64,000 bases of DNA from Homalodisca vitripennis (GCF_021130785.1 NC_060214.1:107482001-107546000); one strand, 5' to 3'. Shown: positions 37,101 through 44,639, counted from the first letter of the stretch. Numbers and translations: made by a program. Notes: generated from the letters alone by a model not told the origin.

Positions 37101-38941
37101 TTAAGTTTTTTTTAATAAGAGTTTAAGTTTTAAATGTTTGTTTTTTTTGAATTTTTGTGTTTGGAGAAATGTAGTTAGTTTAATGTGTTAGTGTAGAACG
37201 TGAACGGGCGGCTGAGATAGAGGTAAAACACGGAAGTACAACAAGCGACACCAGCTGAACGAGCTCTGCAATCACGTATCTACTAGACGCTCGACTTGAC
37301 CTCTGTCTGAGGATGGGGAGGGGTTTGCGATAAGACAATTCCTGTTTTATATTGACGAAATATTGTTTCTACGCTAATCTAGTAATCAGTAGAAACGAAA
37401 TGTGAAATAACGATTCATGTCTGGGTGTGGTCGGTTAATAATCCCAAAGTACCATTTTATCTTTGTTAACTTTGTGAATTTTTAAATCTTTATAACTTTT
37501 TGTAAATGCTTTAAATTTTAATCAAAATACTGTACTGTTTTGTATCTCATCAATCTATATGTGATGGCCATTGACGTTGTCTATTGCATGTACTTTATGT
37601 GTTTTGCTTACAGACAATAAAGGTTTATGACTTATGACTTATGTTTGATCACTGTTAATATTAAATTCACATTTTAATTTAAAACATGTTTGTTGTTGCG
37701 GACTACAGATACTTCTATATCGATTGATAGTCTAGAATTTGAGATACGAATATTAGGTATCGATGATTACATTCTTTGATATAAATAACCGGGTCCGCTT
37801 ATAGTACCCTACCCAATATGATTACAGTAATCATTTTTTAAAGAAGTACTCACCACACTAATATTATTTTAAATCTCATTCTAAAAATAATATTGACAAA
37901 TATATTAGGCTAACTTTCAATTGGATTAGGCTAATAGCCTAGTGACTTTAATGGAATCCTAGTTTTGCTTCAAATAGCCTGACACTAGGGCTACACAACT
38001 AAATGACAACCACTTCTTTGGTTAAGCATTTGGGGAGACTTTAATAAGCAGCCTACATTAATTATTCTATTGCTATTATCGAACAATTCGAAATATTATC
38101 CAACTTTGATGTATGTAAAAATCGTACACAATAAGAGTAAGTTATAATAAATTACTGTAACAAGAAGAATCTCATACATTACAATTTGAAATACATCAAT
38201 TTTACAATAATATAGCCTAACATTACAAAACAACAAAACCAACCTCACTCGACTTAGATATCAAAGAAACCTTACAATATTTATAACTTTCCCAGCTTGA
38301 TATCAATAAGTAACTGCTTTTGTGATGTGGAGGAAAGAATGTGTTACCAGGAGCCAAAACACACATGTTGAAACTACTTAAACAAATCTGTTCACTTGTG
38401 AGAAATATCTTACATATTTTCTTCATATTCATCGCCATTTTCAGTCTCAAAGTATTAGTTACTTCTTCTTGTTTATTGTTTACATTAAAATTACTAGGTA
38501 TAACTTAAATAATAAGTTGAAATCATATGCTAAGTTAAATAAATTGAAATATCGAATTATCCTTCAGATAAAAACAATCGAACCATTTGATAATAGCAAG
38601 CAAATAATGAGTGTAGGCCTTATCAACATTTTATTTCAAGAACATAGGCCTAGCCTATTAAATTTAGAACTTAAATGAAATTATTAAAAGAGCATAGCCT
38701 AGGAGTGATCCTTTATTACATTACATGCATGATAGATGTATGCATACATATTTACACTATACAAAACAGAAGTGGTTAAAAATAAAATGTATTCTAAGAA
38801 TTGCAAAATTATAGGGTTGCAGTGAACAATTAGTAAAAACATAACCTTAAATATCTTATGACAGATGTATGAACAATCTCAAACACAACCAACTACATAC
38901 CCATTTCCATCTTTATCAACGTTCTTATAAATAAGTTTCAT
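5085..38941 (-). CDS. pelo: Pelota (Dom34) ribosome-rescue factor, exons 1-6, 3' part outside the window
   Basis: Six exons on the minus strand join in phase: 38901-38941, 27735-27827, 21423-21573, 17231-17344, 5423-5563 and 5085-5307. They give 254 residues plus one base. Pelota is an eRF1-like protein that, with Hbs1, releases stalled ribosomes in the cytoplasm (no-go and non-stop decay). Residues 1-133 are the N-terminal domain ([42 protein letters not shown]). Residues 134 onward are the central domain, with a basic PRKRKG at 168-173 and [12 protein letters not shown] at 206-217, and the exon ends GFKHSLR. These match insect pelota almost residue for residue. The family is about 385 residues long, so the last third must lie left of base 1. 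All introns are GT-AG. The 34-kb span is due to transposons in introns 1, 2 and 4. Confidence 0.96.
5423..5563 (-). CDS. pelo: pelota exon 5
   Basis: This exon has exactly 47 codons, beginning [19 protein letters not shown] and ending KQHEK, with donor gtaata at 5422. Intron 5, which follows, is only 115 bp. Intron 4, which precedes it, is 11.7 kb because of the Gypsy insertion. Confidence 0.95.
5640..6034 (+). repeat. Gypsy 5' LTR
   Basis: 395 bp, TGTGGCG...CGTCGCA, identical to 14860-15254. The 65-residue open frame inside it appears in both copies and is not a gene. Confidence 0.96.
6038..6049 (+). other. Primer-binding site, initiator Met tRNA type
   Basis: TGGTAGCAGAGC begins three bases after the 5' LTR. 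It equals the complement of the 3' end of insect initiator tRNA-Met including CCA; the pairing is imperfect beyond the 12 bases. Confidence 0.75.
6050..8416 (+). other. Gypsy 5' leader
   Basis: About 2.4 kb, T-rich, without a long open frame. It lies between the primer-binding site and gag and is longer than usual for the group. Confidence 0.7.
8417..9871 (+). CDS. gag: Gypsy Gag, 484 residues
   Basis: This is the structural protein of the retrotransposon particle. The frame opens [19 protein letters not shown]. Residues about 20-50 ([20 protein letters not shown] and the following 11 residues) resemble a SAP motif. The middle (about 150-310) is the helical capsid-like region, with [16 protein letters not shown] and [18 protein letters not shown]. 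The last 150 residues are rich in Asn, Gln, Arg and Gly, and I find no CCHC zinc knuckle. RNA binding may instead depend on this basic, Asn-rich tail (inference). TGA is at 9869-9871. The start is the first ATG of the frame after the leader. Confidence 0.92.
   Translation: MKFFDLNNVPKTVSWIKKLTIEEAREQCKLWGIKPKDKLDAMRVQLSEFVARSSEGVVSDLEESADEPRVPVTDDLVDNPSLKQDEVGTCTVLPPVVPVDLGGLVKSLHTMTLNAIEATAKTVAQEIATQNRPYNRDDVSFPNILRDMLREVPITSGTDLFQLTEFLVKIQKIVELNLGSDKTILLNAVARTEGRLRDVWMGLVSADSTWPNALQTIRFTFFSSRAIRDIQSKLMYRQQRLSEPYADYLTDIVSIFQILGPEISDGEIFTTIFTGLNPHTRAAFAGLQPPTTVQQLKNMVSMIESLTVNTVQAPLGYGNSESQEAAIDSNKNVTYDNTNLQYAGHLFQNNRYNNRTFYRGSGTNFDRDAAKRTPYSTFYPNHSFGGNQRQGSGPYNNSRPYQNFHSQPNNSRQGQVRANGYDNAFNQRLNPQVCNSNQLQDNMLPGNNSRPNQERRFSYNRNNQNHNYSSANPAVNLNSKRGIR
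9844..13038 (+). CDS. pol: Gypsy Pol polyprotein (PR-RT-RH-IN)
   Basis: The pol frame opens after a TAA at 9841-9843, overlaps the end of gag by 28 bases in the -1 frame, and runs to TAA at 13036-13038. Numbering from the codon at 9925, the protease motif DTGS is at 23-26. RT has [12 protein letters not shown] and YFDD at 340-343. RNase H has TDASG with D489, E530 (HLEAL) and D555 (TDNSS). Integrase has an HHCC zinc finger ending CPFCQRC and a DD35E triad at D767, D827 and E862. The C-terminus is [14 protein letters not shown], with no chromodomain or env that I recognise. No internal stop was seen. With no ATG near its start, it is probably made as a Gag-Pol fusion by -1 frameshifting. Confidence 0.94.
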   Translation, partial: FKLQKGNSLKGPAFPKKTRPINPLAPALPKVKPLEIPIAFSNIKSSAVIDTGSTRSIVAKSVFDTLSKLKGVVKKVEETSLTATAANGSDVSFQFLAHIHFKLACFSWTFPFLVTNNLPVPVLIGLDFIQASEMSINAAQRQVSFPFDTSLVIAENQEDEQAEDVSLGPIFGERLDNSQVQTFKNILRCFPETVTKQLGKTNLLTYSITVKSDKPFRCRPYHYAPPKMALIREHIEGLLEKGVIRPSTSPYSSPAFLVPKKGGSSRLVVDFRALNNVLELDSTPMPTVESSFQFLGKAKIFSMLDLVSAYNQIPLDEASKKYTSFVTSTGQWEYNYLPFGLASGSMILTQLINKIFGDVKFDFLFCYFDDLVIFSENLEDHQRHLDLVLDRLSRAGLTVNPEKMVIASHKIEFLGHVFEDGKVTINPNRTRPIDNYPQPKNTKQLSRFLGMCAFYSKFIPNFASICEPLNRLKRKDVNFIWGEEQQNAFHKLKRSLVSAPVLRLPNFDAPFILSTDASGTAVGAVLSQEIQGQIYPIAFASRPLNVHERNYSTFHLEALAVVYAFTKFRQYLEHRSFTLETDNSSLSWLLNNPRQVGKIARWTTLINAFQFTVKHVRGKDNVVADCLSRLFEPQTDSSQSSTIQNKTDHTQAFILFSVPEAFKDIKGHQEQDAQIRNIVKSLKGTNPNQNYSVIQGILVHQLPNQSKPRVVVPSKLYDLLFKVYHESPLGAHLGFKKTWDRISQIFFSTDLKQAIQERVKACPFCQRCKQAQNTKVGPLASQLATRPFQRVFVDYVGPLPRTKKGHKWLLTIVDAFSKYTVILPAKNATAPTTVNLLHKGLFAYFGFPSQLVTDRGGCFKSRQFDNMCLELGIKHVMTSPYYPKPSIAERVNKNLGVALRIFHSQNHTDWDTNLHLFQVAFNSAKHESIGTSPAEIFLGYKITSPLENNWNLDDLLQTQDSRDMQRRWSQALDRLEVAHRKVARQYNQGRLPVNFRIGDLAMFRRVNLSNAANQISAKLQPLWSRPLVIHDFTSPVTVTLRCPKSGKLIRSAHVSHLKKYFGPI
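13039..14847 (+). other. Gypsy 3' region without env
   Basis: 1.8 kb between the pol stop and the polypurine tract. The only open frames are short and show no envelope features such as a signal peptide or a membrane span. Confidence 0.7.
14848..14859 (+). other. Polypurine tract
   Basis: AGAGGGGGAGGA lies directly against the 3' LTR and is the expected primer for plus-strand DNA synthesis. Confidence 0.85.
14860..15254 (+). repeat. Gypsy 3' LTR
   Basis: Identical to 5640-6034 and followed by the AGTT target duplication. Confidence 0.96.
15259..17230. other. Rest of pelota intron 4
   Basis: AT-rich intron, next to the Gypsy element. I recognise no gene or clear transposon in it. Confidence 0.6.
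17231..17344 (-). CDS. pelo: pelota exon 4
   Basis: Exactly 38 codons: [17 protein letters not shown], then [12 protein letters not shown] and DLACDPTQ. Acceptor tgtag at 17345, donor gtaaga at 17230. Confidence 0.95.
17345..20719. other. Pelota intron 3, first part
   Basis: AT-rich with no gene. A short repeat with a hairpin core is at 18571-18630 (listed separately). A stretch starting tacagggtgt at 19827 and running to about 20100 looks like an old transposon edge but could not be named. The hydrophobic open frame at 20330-20674 (minus) reflects T-rich DNA. Confidence 0.5.
18571..18630 (+). repeat. Dispersed repeat with hammerhead-like core, copy 1
   Basis: Shares cagttatgtgggtctga and a following CTGAnGA-stem-GAAA arrangement with 26513-26570. 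The stem is GTTCTC/GAGTAC around ATT, with one mismatch. The parent element is unknown; such motifs are typical near the 3' ends of insect Penelope-like and other retroelements. Confidence 0.45.
20720..21250 (+). pseudogene. LINE 3' fragment
   Basis: The frame at 20732-21061 ends in a pattern found at the C-terminus of insect LINE ORF2 proteins ([36 protein letters not shown]). The 3' end has AATAAA and then an imperfect tail repeat, gagtatcattgagtat, in place of poly(A). Reverse transcriptase is absent, so this is a dead 5'-truncated copy. Confidence 0.65.
21423..21573 (-). CDS. pelo: pelota exon 3
   Basis: One base plus 50 codons: [20 protein letters not shown] to [11 protein letters not shown]. 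Acceptor tttag at 21574, donor gtgaga at 21422. Confidence 0.95.
21793..22118 (+). repeat. Possible solo LTR with primer-binding site remnant
   Basis: The segment starts TGTAACGCAG and ends CA at 22102. Shortly after comes TGGTGGCAGCGG, which looks like a retroelement primer-binding site. No second copy or target duplication was found, so this is weak. Confidence 0.25.
22590..22945. repeat. Imperfect direct repeat in pelota intron 2
   Basis: Two related stretches (about 22595-22685 and 22865-22945) share atgaacttagccgaga and caagtttc/caagttcc-agcttgtt blocks. Origin unknown. Confidence 0.4.
23040..24912 (+). pseudogene. Jockey/CR1-type LINE, 5'-truncated, frame-broken
   Basis: Reverse transcriptase motifs are clear: [51 protein letters not shown] and YADDTQLV, at about 23400-23920. 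After a stop near 24262 the frame resumes at 24277 with the thumb and C-terminal region ([33 protein letters not shown]). At the 5' side the frame is shifted before [12 protein letters not shown] (about 23245). No endonuclease is present. The 3' end is aataaagacg followed by a T/A-rich tail. The frames are fairly well kept, so the copy is young to middle-aged. Confidence 0.85.
24915..25293 (+). pseudogene. Second LINE 3' fragment, adjacent
   Basis: The frame at 24915-25115 ends like a LINE C-terminus ([26 protein letters not shown]) and shifts frame near its end. The 3' end has aataaacac and then the short repeat tail attctgattctga. Confidence 0.55.
25350..25435 (-). repeat. LINE/SINE 3' tail shared with the 5S-derived SINE
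   Basis: On the minus strand this reads gtagagagggct, aaat, agccctaactccgcct, then aataaaggc. The 3' part of the SINE at 60838-61102 is nearly the same (tagagagggct...agccctaacttcgcct). The inverted agagggct/agccct forms a hairpin. Confidence 0.6.
25436..27734. other. Rest of pelota intron 2
   Basis: AT-rich. It holds the repeat at 26513-26570 and a CAA-rich and ACTATA-rich low-complexity tract at 27280-27390. No gene was seen. Confidence 0.6.
26513..26570 (+). repeat. Dispersed repeat with hammerhead-like core, copy 2
   Basis: Matches 18571-18630: cagttatgtgggtctgacga, then a TGTTC/GAGCA stem, then gaaaggcctcacaaaa. Confidence 0.45.
27735..27827 (-). CDS. pelo: pelota exon 2
   Basis: 93 bp in phase 2-to-2: [19 protein letters not shown] and [11 protein letters not shown]. 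Acceptor tttcag at 27828, donor gttaga at 27734. Confidence 0.95.
28339..28371 (+). repeat. A-rich tract
   Basis: About 33 bases, nearly all A with scattered G. It may be the tail of an old retroposon on the plus strand; no body was identified. Confidence 0.6.
29200..31010 (+). pseudogene. Old LINE copy with broken reverse transcriptase
   Basis: Pieces in order: an endonuclease end ([13 protein letters not shown], about 29250), the finger region ([20 protein letters not shown], about 29750), then [14 protein letters not shown] (about 30175), [14 protein letters not shown] (about 30320) and MYADNVILL (about 30420). The catalytic YADD is changed to YADN. Stops and frameshifts are common. The C-terminal GIKLWNH lies near 30910. 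Confidence 0.75.
30670..30715 (+). repeat. GA/GGGA-rich low-complexity tract
   Basis: A purine run of gagaggg and gggaggga units ending in (GA)n, inside the old LINE. Confidence 0.8.
31047..31185. repeat. TA microsatellite with 15-bp inverted arms
   Basis: Two (TA)n tracts, at 31047-31075 and about 31094-31172. atctccagttttcat lies between them and its exact reverse complement, atgaaaactggagat, follows the second tract, so the long tract is enclosed in a hairpin. Confidence 0.85.
31278..31520. mobile_element. Small inverted-repeat element (MITE)
   Basis: The ends acttgt...acaagt extend into long imperfect inverted arms containing gaagactactcccaaa, atcatgtgaagtcaatgaca and agacaat. About 243 bp and non-coding. 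No clear target duplication was found. Confidence 0.75.
31521..32264. other. Pelota intron 1 between repeats
   Basis: No gene was seen. It contains a short poly(A) tract near 32092-32108. Confidence 0.5.
32481..32684 (+). pseudogene. Merlin-like transposase N-terminus
   Basis: 67-residue frame with [20 protein letters not shown], a following GLLPK, and the CEIC pair. It matches the first 60-70 residues of Merlin-type proteins as I remember them and then runs into the LINE insertion. No DDE domain is present. Confidence 0.55.
32690..37640 (+). pseudogene. Near-full-length LINE with PHD-type ORF1, degenerate
   Basis: ORF1 (about 32714-33030) has a PHD-like Cys/His pattern: [20 protein letters not shown], with a frameshift between the first pair and the rest. 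The endonuclease (33840-34500) shows [27 protein letters not shown] and IGGDVN. The reverse transcriptase (35100-35990) shows [34 protein letters not shown], and FADD in a MFADDTTFL context. Several frameshifts and stops kill it. The 3' end, at about 37620, has aataaa and then short ttatgac repeats, a CR1/L2-style tail. It is split by the element at 36666-37453. Confidence 0.85.
36666..37453. mobile_element. TIR element with 8-bp target duplication inside the LINE
   Basis: Ends GGTACTTTGGGATTATTACC and its near-complement TTAATAATCCCAAAGTACC, flanked by exact ATTTTATC copies (36658-36665 and 37454-37461). 788 bp with no transposase. The middle is GC-rich (about 36990-37080). An 8-bp duplication fits hAT, P or Merlin; the GGTAC ends do not decide which. 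Confidence 0.8.
37823..38900. other. Pelota intron 1, 5' part
   Basis: AT-rich. A 75-residue minus-strand frame (38223-38450) has a good AAAATGGCG start, but nothing supports it as a gene. Confidence 0.5.
38901..38941 (-). CDS. pelo: pelota exon 1 with start codon
   Basis: ATG at 38941-38939, then [13 protein letters not shown] and two bases, with donor gtatgt at 38900. This matches the conserved N-terminus of pelota (MKL...K..DKDG.GSV) once joined to exon 2. The exon is too short to appear as an open frame. Confidence 0.92.
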
Positions 38942-40977
38942 TTTGAAATTCTGCAAATACGAGTCTCAAATAAATTATTATGAAATTCACAAATGTTATG
39001 ATGTATCATCATCTTCAGCAGAACCACGTTCAATGGGAAATTTCCAAAGAAACACTTAATCTCAAAACTGAATCTTGATAATATCACAGGCATTTGAACT
39101 CTCAACGCCTGTTGTATCTAATTTTGCATTCGGTTGTGGGGTCCCATGTTCTCGATTCTTATAGTACCGAACGTATATACAAACGCGCTTACGGATCAAA
39201 TTCATTATTGTATTAGAAGAGTTTGTATTTTTATTGTCGAAGAGTTGGGAACTCATTTTTATAACATATAAACGGAAAGAAAGTTCAGCACGAAGTCTTT
39301 TTATCTCCAAAACTCTTATCCCAAAATAATGTCTTAAACGAGGAATACAAGTTCCTAATGAGTGATCGGAATAGCTGCACTTGGTTTTATAAATAAGTGC
39401 CAGAACAGTCGTCAGAGGTTCAGACCGTTGGAATTAAATGTAAGATATACAATCTTAACTATTTCAGATACTAGGAATTATCAATGAATTAAATGATTTT
39501 ATTGAAGTGAAAACTTCTTTAGGCGCGTTGAGCGTTTTGGTAGAGGGTAAAATCCTCGGTTCGCGTCACCGACATGCTAATGATACTAACCTGCATGAAA
39601 AAGTCAGTCTCGCTGTGTTTTTGATTAACCGTAGACTTGGCCGCGGACTACTAACCTGCATGAAAAAGTCAGTCTCGCTGTGTTAAAACTGTCCCGGCGG
39701 AGTATGAAAACAGACTGCGAAAATCAGTGACCTTTACGGCTTCCTCTCGCGATTTAAAAGTGAAGCCAATGTCGTACAATTCTGTAAGATGCGTCAGATT
39801 AAAGCTCTTAATATTGGCAATCTATTGGCAATCTATCTGGTTACATTTTTAAATATTAAAAAAATTTCGAAATAATTTTGATTATTGTTTACATTTTACA
39901 TAGCGTTTACAATGACAAGAAAAAAGTAGTAAGCGAGGATTTTTTTTATTTTTTGGTCAGACAAAATTTGTCAGCGAGAAAGTTGTGTGAAAATAGATGA
40001 ATATTTTTTTTGTAGTTTATCATTGTTTTATTGGAAGTTTAGTTTAGCCTGTAGTAGCGTATGAAGTGATGAGTGAACGTTTCTGCCGGAACTGTAGTTG
40101 GCGCATTGGCTCACTGATACCGTATTAACTCAATAAATTAGTTTATTGTGCAATAAAAATACCTTTACGAAAGAACCAAGTTAATTTAACTAATTTATTA
40201 GTTTTAAAAATATTGTGGGTTTAATTGTTATTGCAATTATATACTTTATCCGTAGCAATAACTGTATTATTTACAACGGTGTTCAACTCACTGTTGTTCA
40301 CTCGGTGTTTACTCACTTGTATTCTATGTTTAACTAACTATTAATATTGAGCAATTACAACATATGTTTATACAGATAAATGAATAATGAAAACAACGAA
40401 TATATTTTTAAACGTTTTTAATATTTGTACGAATATTTGTATTTAAAATTTAGCATTATTCATTTTAATTATGTTTTTAATATTTAACCTCTTCATCATG
40501 AAATGAGTATTATTACGGTATAAGATTTATCTTACTAGCGTGGTAAAATAGATTTCTAGTTATTTGATAATATTTTTTCGTGGATTTTAAAATTGGAAAA
40601 TTAAAAACGCGTCACATTTACAATTACAGATGTACTGCTACTATAACGTATTGTTAATTACTCTCAACTTAATAGTTCCGTTTTCACTTCTATCGGCAGT
40701 CCCACGACTGCTACTGTTATTTTTTATTTATTTCTCATATCAATAGCAATGCCAATACATAATTTACGAACAGAATGTTTACATGTACAGCGTAACAGGT
40801 ATAACACAGAGACATGGCCTATTTATATACAGATCAAAACAGAGACATTAACCCCCAAAATGAACTAAACTACAAATTCATAAATACTGACTATACTGTA
40901 ATAGATCATATGTTAATTTGTTACCATATGTTATATTCTCTAATTGAACAGTTTTGCTTATTTTAACATGTTATCCT
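38942..40977. other. Region upstream of pelota
   Basis: No gene was seen. It should contain the pelota promoter, but no core element can be fixed from sequence alone. Confidence 0.5.
39585..39683 (+). repeat. 36-bp direct repeat, period 63
   Basis: actaacctgcatgaaaaagt with the following cagtctcgctgtgtt occurs at 39585-39620 and again at 39648-39683, about 0.65 kb upstream of pelota's start codon. Confidence 0.85.
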
Positions 40978-41115
40978 CCTCCGTAGACTAGAGGATACAG
41001 TCACGGCTCTTTAACTGAGAGATCACGGGTTAAAATCCCGCGGATGTCCAATCATGATAGGACCAAAAACAAGCAAGCATAGCCAAGAGCAGAGGCTTAA
41101 AAGAGAATAAAAAAG
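40978..41115 (+). mobile_element. tRNA-derived SINE or tRNA pseudogene (Val-like)
   Basis: The first 70 bases fold roughly as a tRNA. The T-arm is CGGG-TTAAAAT-CCCG, the anticodon arm CTCT-TTAACTG-AGAG (anticodon AAC), and the acceptor ends pair imperfectly (CCTCCGT with GCGGATG). TCCGTAGACTAGAGGATA resembles tRNA-Val. An A-rich stretch follows to about 41115, as in a SINE. It is too degenerate to be a working tRNA. Confidence 0.45.
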
Positions 41116-42284
41116 AATATGTTTATGAAATTGTTGTAACTCAGATTATGTTTGTGTTATGCCTAGGCTCAATTATTGTGTTTAATTAAACCTAATTGAG
41201 TTCGTCTAGTTTTAACAGGGCCGATGACAGAAGGGGCGGGGGAGCGGCAAATGCATTGGGGCCCGGACTCACAGAGGTCACGGGCTGACGAAATAATTAA
41301 AAACATTCCAATGCTTGAAATGTAACGTTCGTTGTTAAAAATAAAAATGACAGATTAAATTCAAATGCTTGAAAACTGCTCTTAATCAACGTTTTTAATG
41401 TGCAGAGGATGGGTAGTTTAGCTTAATTTTCATTACTAACACCAATTACTATTCTAAACCAATTACTAACACTAAGGGTGGTGGCGCGGCTATGATAAAT
41501 TTCCAAGTCGGTACCTGTCTGGAGCTGGTCGCTTGCGTTCTCACAGGCCCCGCGCCGCGCACTGGATTGTTTACTTACAATAAATATTTATCTTAAAAGT
41601 GCGCTATCAATTTATACGAAACTATATGGTGTAAATAATGTGAATATAAATGCTTTATTTCTGTATACTTAGGCGCATATAAAAATAGCAAATTACTATA
41701 AAAAATCCTAAACTTGCTACACTTGTTTTAACTAATGAGTTTTAAGTCCAAGAGTAAGTAACATTATAGTTAAATAATAAGTGTCGGACCCCATAATTTA
41801 CCATAAGAGGCTATTTTTACTGCGTTCAGCTGGTATTTCCCACCAATCTTCATTGACGCGTTAGTCATTACTTTCACTGTCGTTACAAGTTGTTATTATT
41901 AATCAATGAAATTTCTTGCTGCCTCACCAGTTGTTGCCATTTAAAATGCTAATAATACTACTGTACTGTAGTTAAATTTTACACAACATTTGTTTAAAAA
42001 TGCTATTACCCTCAGTAAATTTGTTTAGTAAATACTATCATTAATAACTTTCTTTTCAGCTTAGTTATGCAGTTTGTGGTTACAAGTAATTAATTAATTT
42101 CATAAATAAATTATAACAATTCTTAAGTATGGATATTTTGTGCCAGCATTATTAAAAATAGAATCCCAGTTACATAAAAACAAACGTAAATTCACTCAGT
42201 TATCACAGTATGCCCTACTTTTCTTAGTTTGTTCTATTGCTTTACTGCATACCTCATGAGCCAAGGACACTGTTATAACTAAAA
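41116..42284. other. Region before the hAT remnant
   Basis: CAGGGCCGATGACAG at 41217 resembles hAT terminal sequence, and the GC-rich tract that follows may be the element's 5' end. GC-rich DNA at 41460-41570 has no gene. The matching right end was not found. Confidence 0.35.
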
Positions 42285-44480
42285 ATGGACACTTACAAAC
42301 ATAAATTTTGTGCTCAAAAACGCAAAGAACCAAGAACGTAAACGAAAATAGAAAATGTAAAAAAGAAAAATGTAGAACATTATTTGACGTTAGAATTAAA
42401 GTAGACGTAGCCACATCCAGTTCTAGCAACGACCCTAATGACCCTGGTGAAGGAGTTTCTCATAGTGTTGATTAAGAAAGTGAAGATCGTAATAAATGTA
42501 AAAAGAACGAAGGAAAAACAACGGCAGATAGCTTCACCTCAGAACCTGATCCTACAGAAGATATTTTTTGGAAGTTCATGATACTCTAAATGCTATGTCA
42601 AACATGGATTCTGAGATAGTGAATATCATTACAAATTCGGATATAGGACTTTTAAAAAACAAGGTGGTGACTAACAGTATGATTGAGAATTTAGCGACAA
42701 TGGGTCCACCTGTCATACCGCCAGACTTGGTAAGTGATGGAAAAGAGCTTTTCCAACAACAGTTTTATTTTAGAAAACGACCAAACGGAGAGAGTGTTAG
42801 AAGAGACTGTCTTGTATGGAGTGAGACTGTTGTGTCCTTATTTTGTTTTTCATGTAGACTTTTTCATAAGAGTTTTATGAAAGGCCTCTGAAACATAAGG
42901 ATCCCAACAAGGAAAACTTTTTGGGTCGGATAGATCTATTGGTGGATTATGACCCTTTCCTAAGAGACCATATCTGAACAGTAAAAAAGGCCCAAGAAGA
43001 GGGGAAATGGGTTGAAGCTCATTATATGTCTAAAGACTTACAGAATGGGTTTATACAAGTTTGTGGAAAAGAGTTCGGCAGAAGATTTTGGAAGAAAGAA
43101 ATAAATATATTTTGCTATTATTGCAGACGCCACCCTCGATACCTCACATACTGAGTAAATAACATTGATCTTAATATATCTGTTAGATTTTGAATCGGGA
43201 TTGAAAATTTGCAAACGATTTTTGAATTTTATATACTGCAACAAAAAACTGGAGTGGTTGTGGCTAACTTGATCATTGACGAACTCAGAAAACACTCAAT
43301 TCCGTTGAAGGACTGTGGAGGAGAGGGCTATGCTAATGGGTCAAATATGGCTGGAGTTTATAAAGGCGCTCAAGCCATCATAATTTAAAATGACAATTTG
43401 GCCTTTTATAACGGCTGTGCTGCACATAGTCTGAGCTTTTTTGGAGTTACTGTTCTTGAATGCGGCGAAAAAGTTATAACATTTGCAAAAGACATACAAA
43501 ATTGTTTCTAGAAGCCCACAAAGATGGGAATACTTAGAAAAACGTATAGCATGTTCCCTGAAGAGTATTTTCCAAATGAGATGGTCGGCCTGAGTAGATA
43601 GTGTTCGATCCTTTGTGAAATATTTACCACTCATTATTCATGCTCTAAATGACTGCAAGGAGCTTAATTTAACAGCAGAGTGTGAGGCAGATTTAAAAGG
43701 ATAGAGATTAAATACCTAAGTTAGTTTGAGTGCATAATGATGTCAACAATAAGGCTTAAACCTCAATAAATCAATTACAACAAGCTTAAAGTGATTGTTG
43801 TAATTGATAACAAAAATCAAGTGTTACAAAATAAAGTGTTGCTGATCGAGCTTGTAACAAAAATACAATGTTACAAGCCTGATCAGCAACACTTGTCATA
43901 GAACCAAAGAACATCAGGGACCTAATGGAGGAACTAAAAGTTCTGTAAGACATATAGAGTAATATCTACACTGAAGCTAAGCTAGTTGCAACAAACATGA
44001 CTGAAATTGTTGAGTGTGAAACGGATTTCAAGGCGAAAAAGACTGAAGAAAAGAAAACTTTCCGTAACAAAACTAGAGATACGTCATCAACAAGATGTGT
44101 ACTAGAACATCCAGTAAAACATTCAGAGTTAGATTTCAGAATCAATGTTTTCTTTAAGCTTCTTGACTCAGTGTTAGGGTGTGTTAGTTCCATGATTTGA
44201 ATTTGCCGGAAAATCAGTAAACTCTTGCATTGTCTTTGGACGTATATTGAGAAAGAAGACGCTGTAATTGAAAAGCTATGTTTGATATGTACCAGATGTA
44301 CAAAGAAGACATAGACATTGAAATTTTCAACGAAATAAAACACTTGAAGTCAAGCCTTAAAACCAACTTGAGATACATTAAAATATCTTCAACCCTTACA
44401 ACTTCTGAATGCTCTAGAAAGACTAAACTGTATAGTTTGTTCCCGAATATAATACTTTATCAGTTTCGTTGTTTGACTGT
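42285..44480 (+). pseudogene. hAT (ZMYM1-like) transposase pseudogene
   Basis: The frame begins MDTYKHKFCAQKRKE, like ZMYM-type hAT proteins. A TTF-type zinc-finger region follows at 42740-42880 (FRKRPNGESVRRDCLVWSE, FCFSCRLFHK). About 43310-43430 reads CGGEGYANGSNMAGVYKGAQ and CAAHSLSFFGV, the conserved GYDNxxNM and C-x2-HSLN blocks, with the Asp replaced by Ala. The hAT C-terminal region continues to about 44210 (FRINVFFKLLDSVL). Many stops and frameshifts; dead. Confidence 0.75.
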
Positions 44481-44639
44481 TTTTTAGGAAATTTTTGTAA
44501 CTCAAATTATGTTTGTTCCATATTAGGGTCTAGCTCATTTATATTTCATTAAACCTGATTCAAGTTAAATTAGTGTTACTGTATATCTATTTTACAGATG
44601 AAACAGGATTTTTGAGAAAAGGTATTTTCAATTACCATA

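Larger units (their letters stand above)
32273..37814 (+). mobile_element. Merlin-like DNA transposon remnant, interrupted by a LINE
   Basis: Inverted ends GGGTAGGGTACGATAAGCGG and, reversed, GGGTAGGGTACTATAAGCGG. The flanking 8-bp target duplication AATATGAT is exact (32265-32272 and 37815-37822). The frame from 32481 ([20 protein letters not shown], then LCEICGKE) resembles the N-terminus of Merlin/IS1016-type transposases with a Cys-pair motif. The catalytic part is missing. A short relative is at 46682-47192. Confidence 0.75.

Noticed and set aside
38223..38450. 75-residue minus-strand frame with a good start context inside pelota intron 1
   Set aside because: No recognisable domain, no support for transcription; length is expected by chance in this much sequence.
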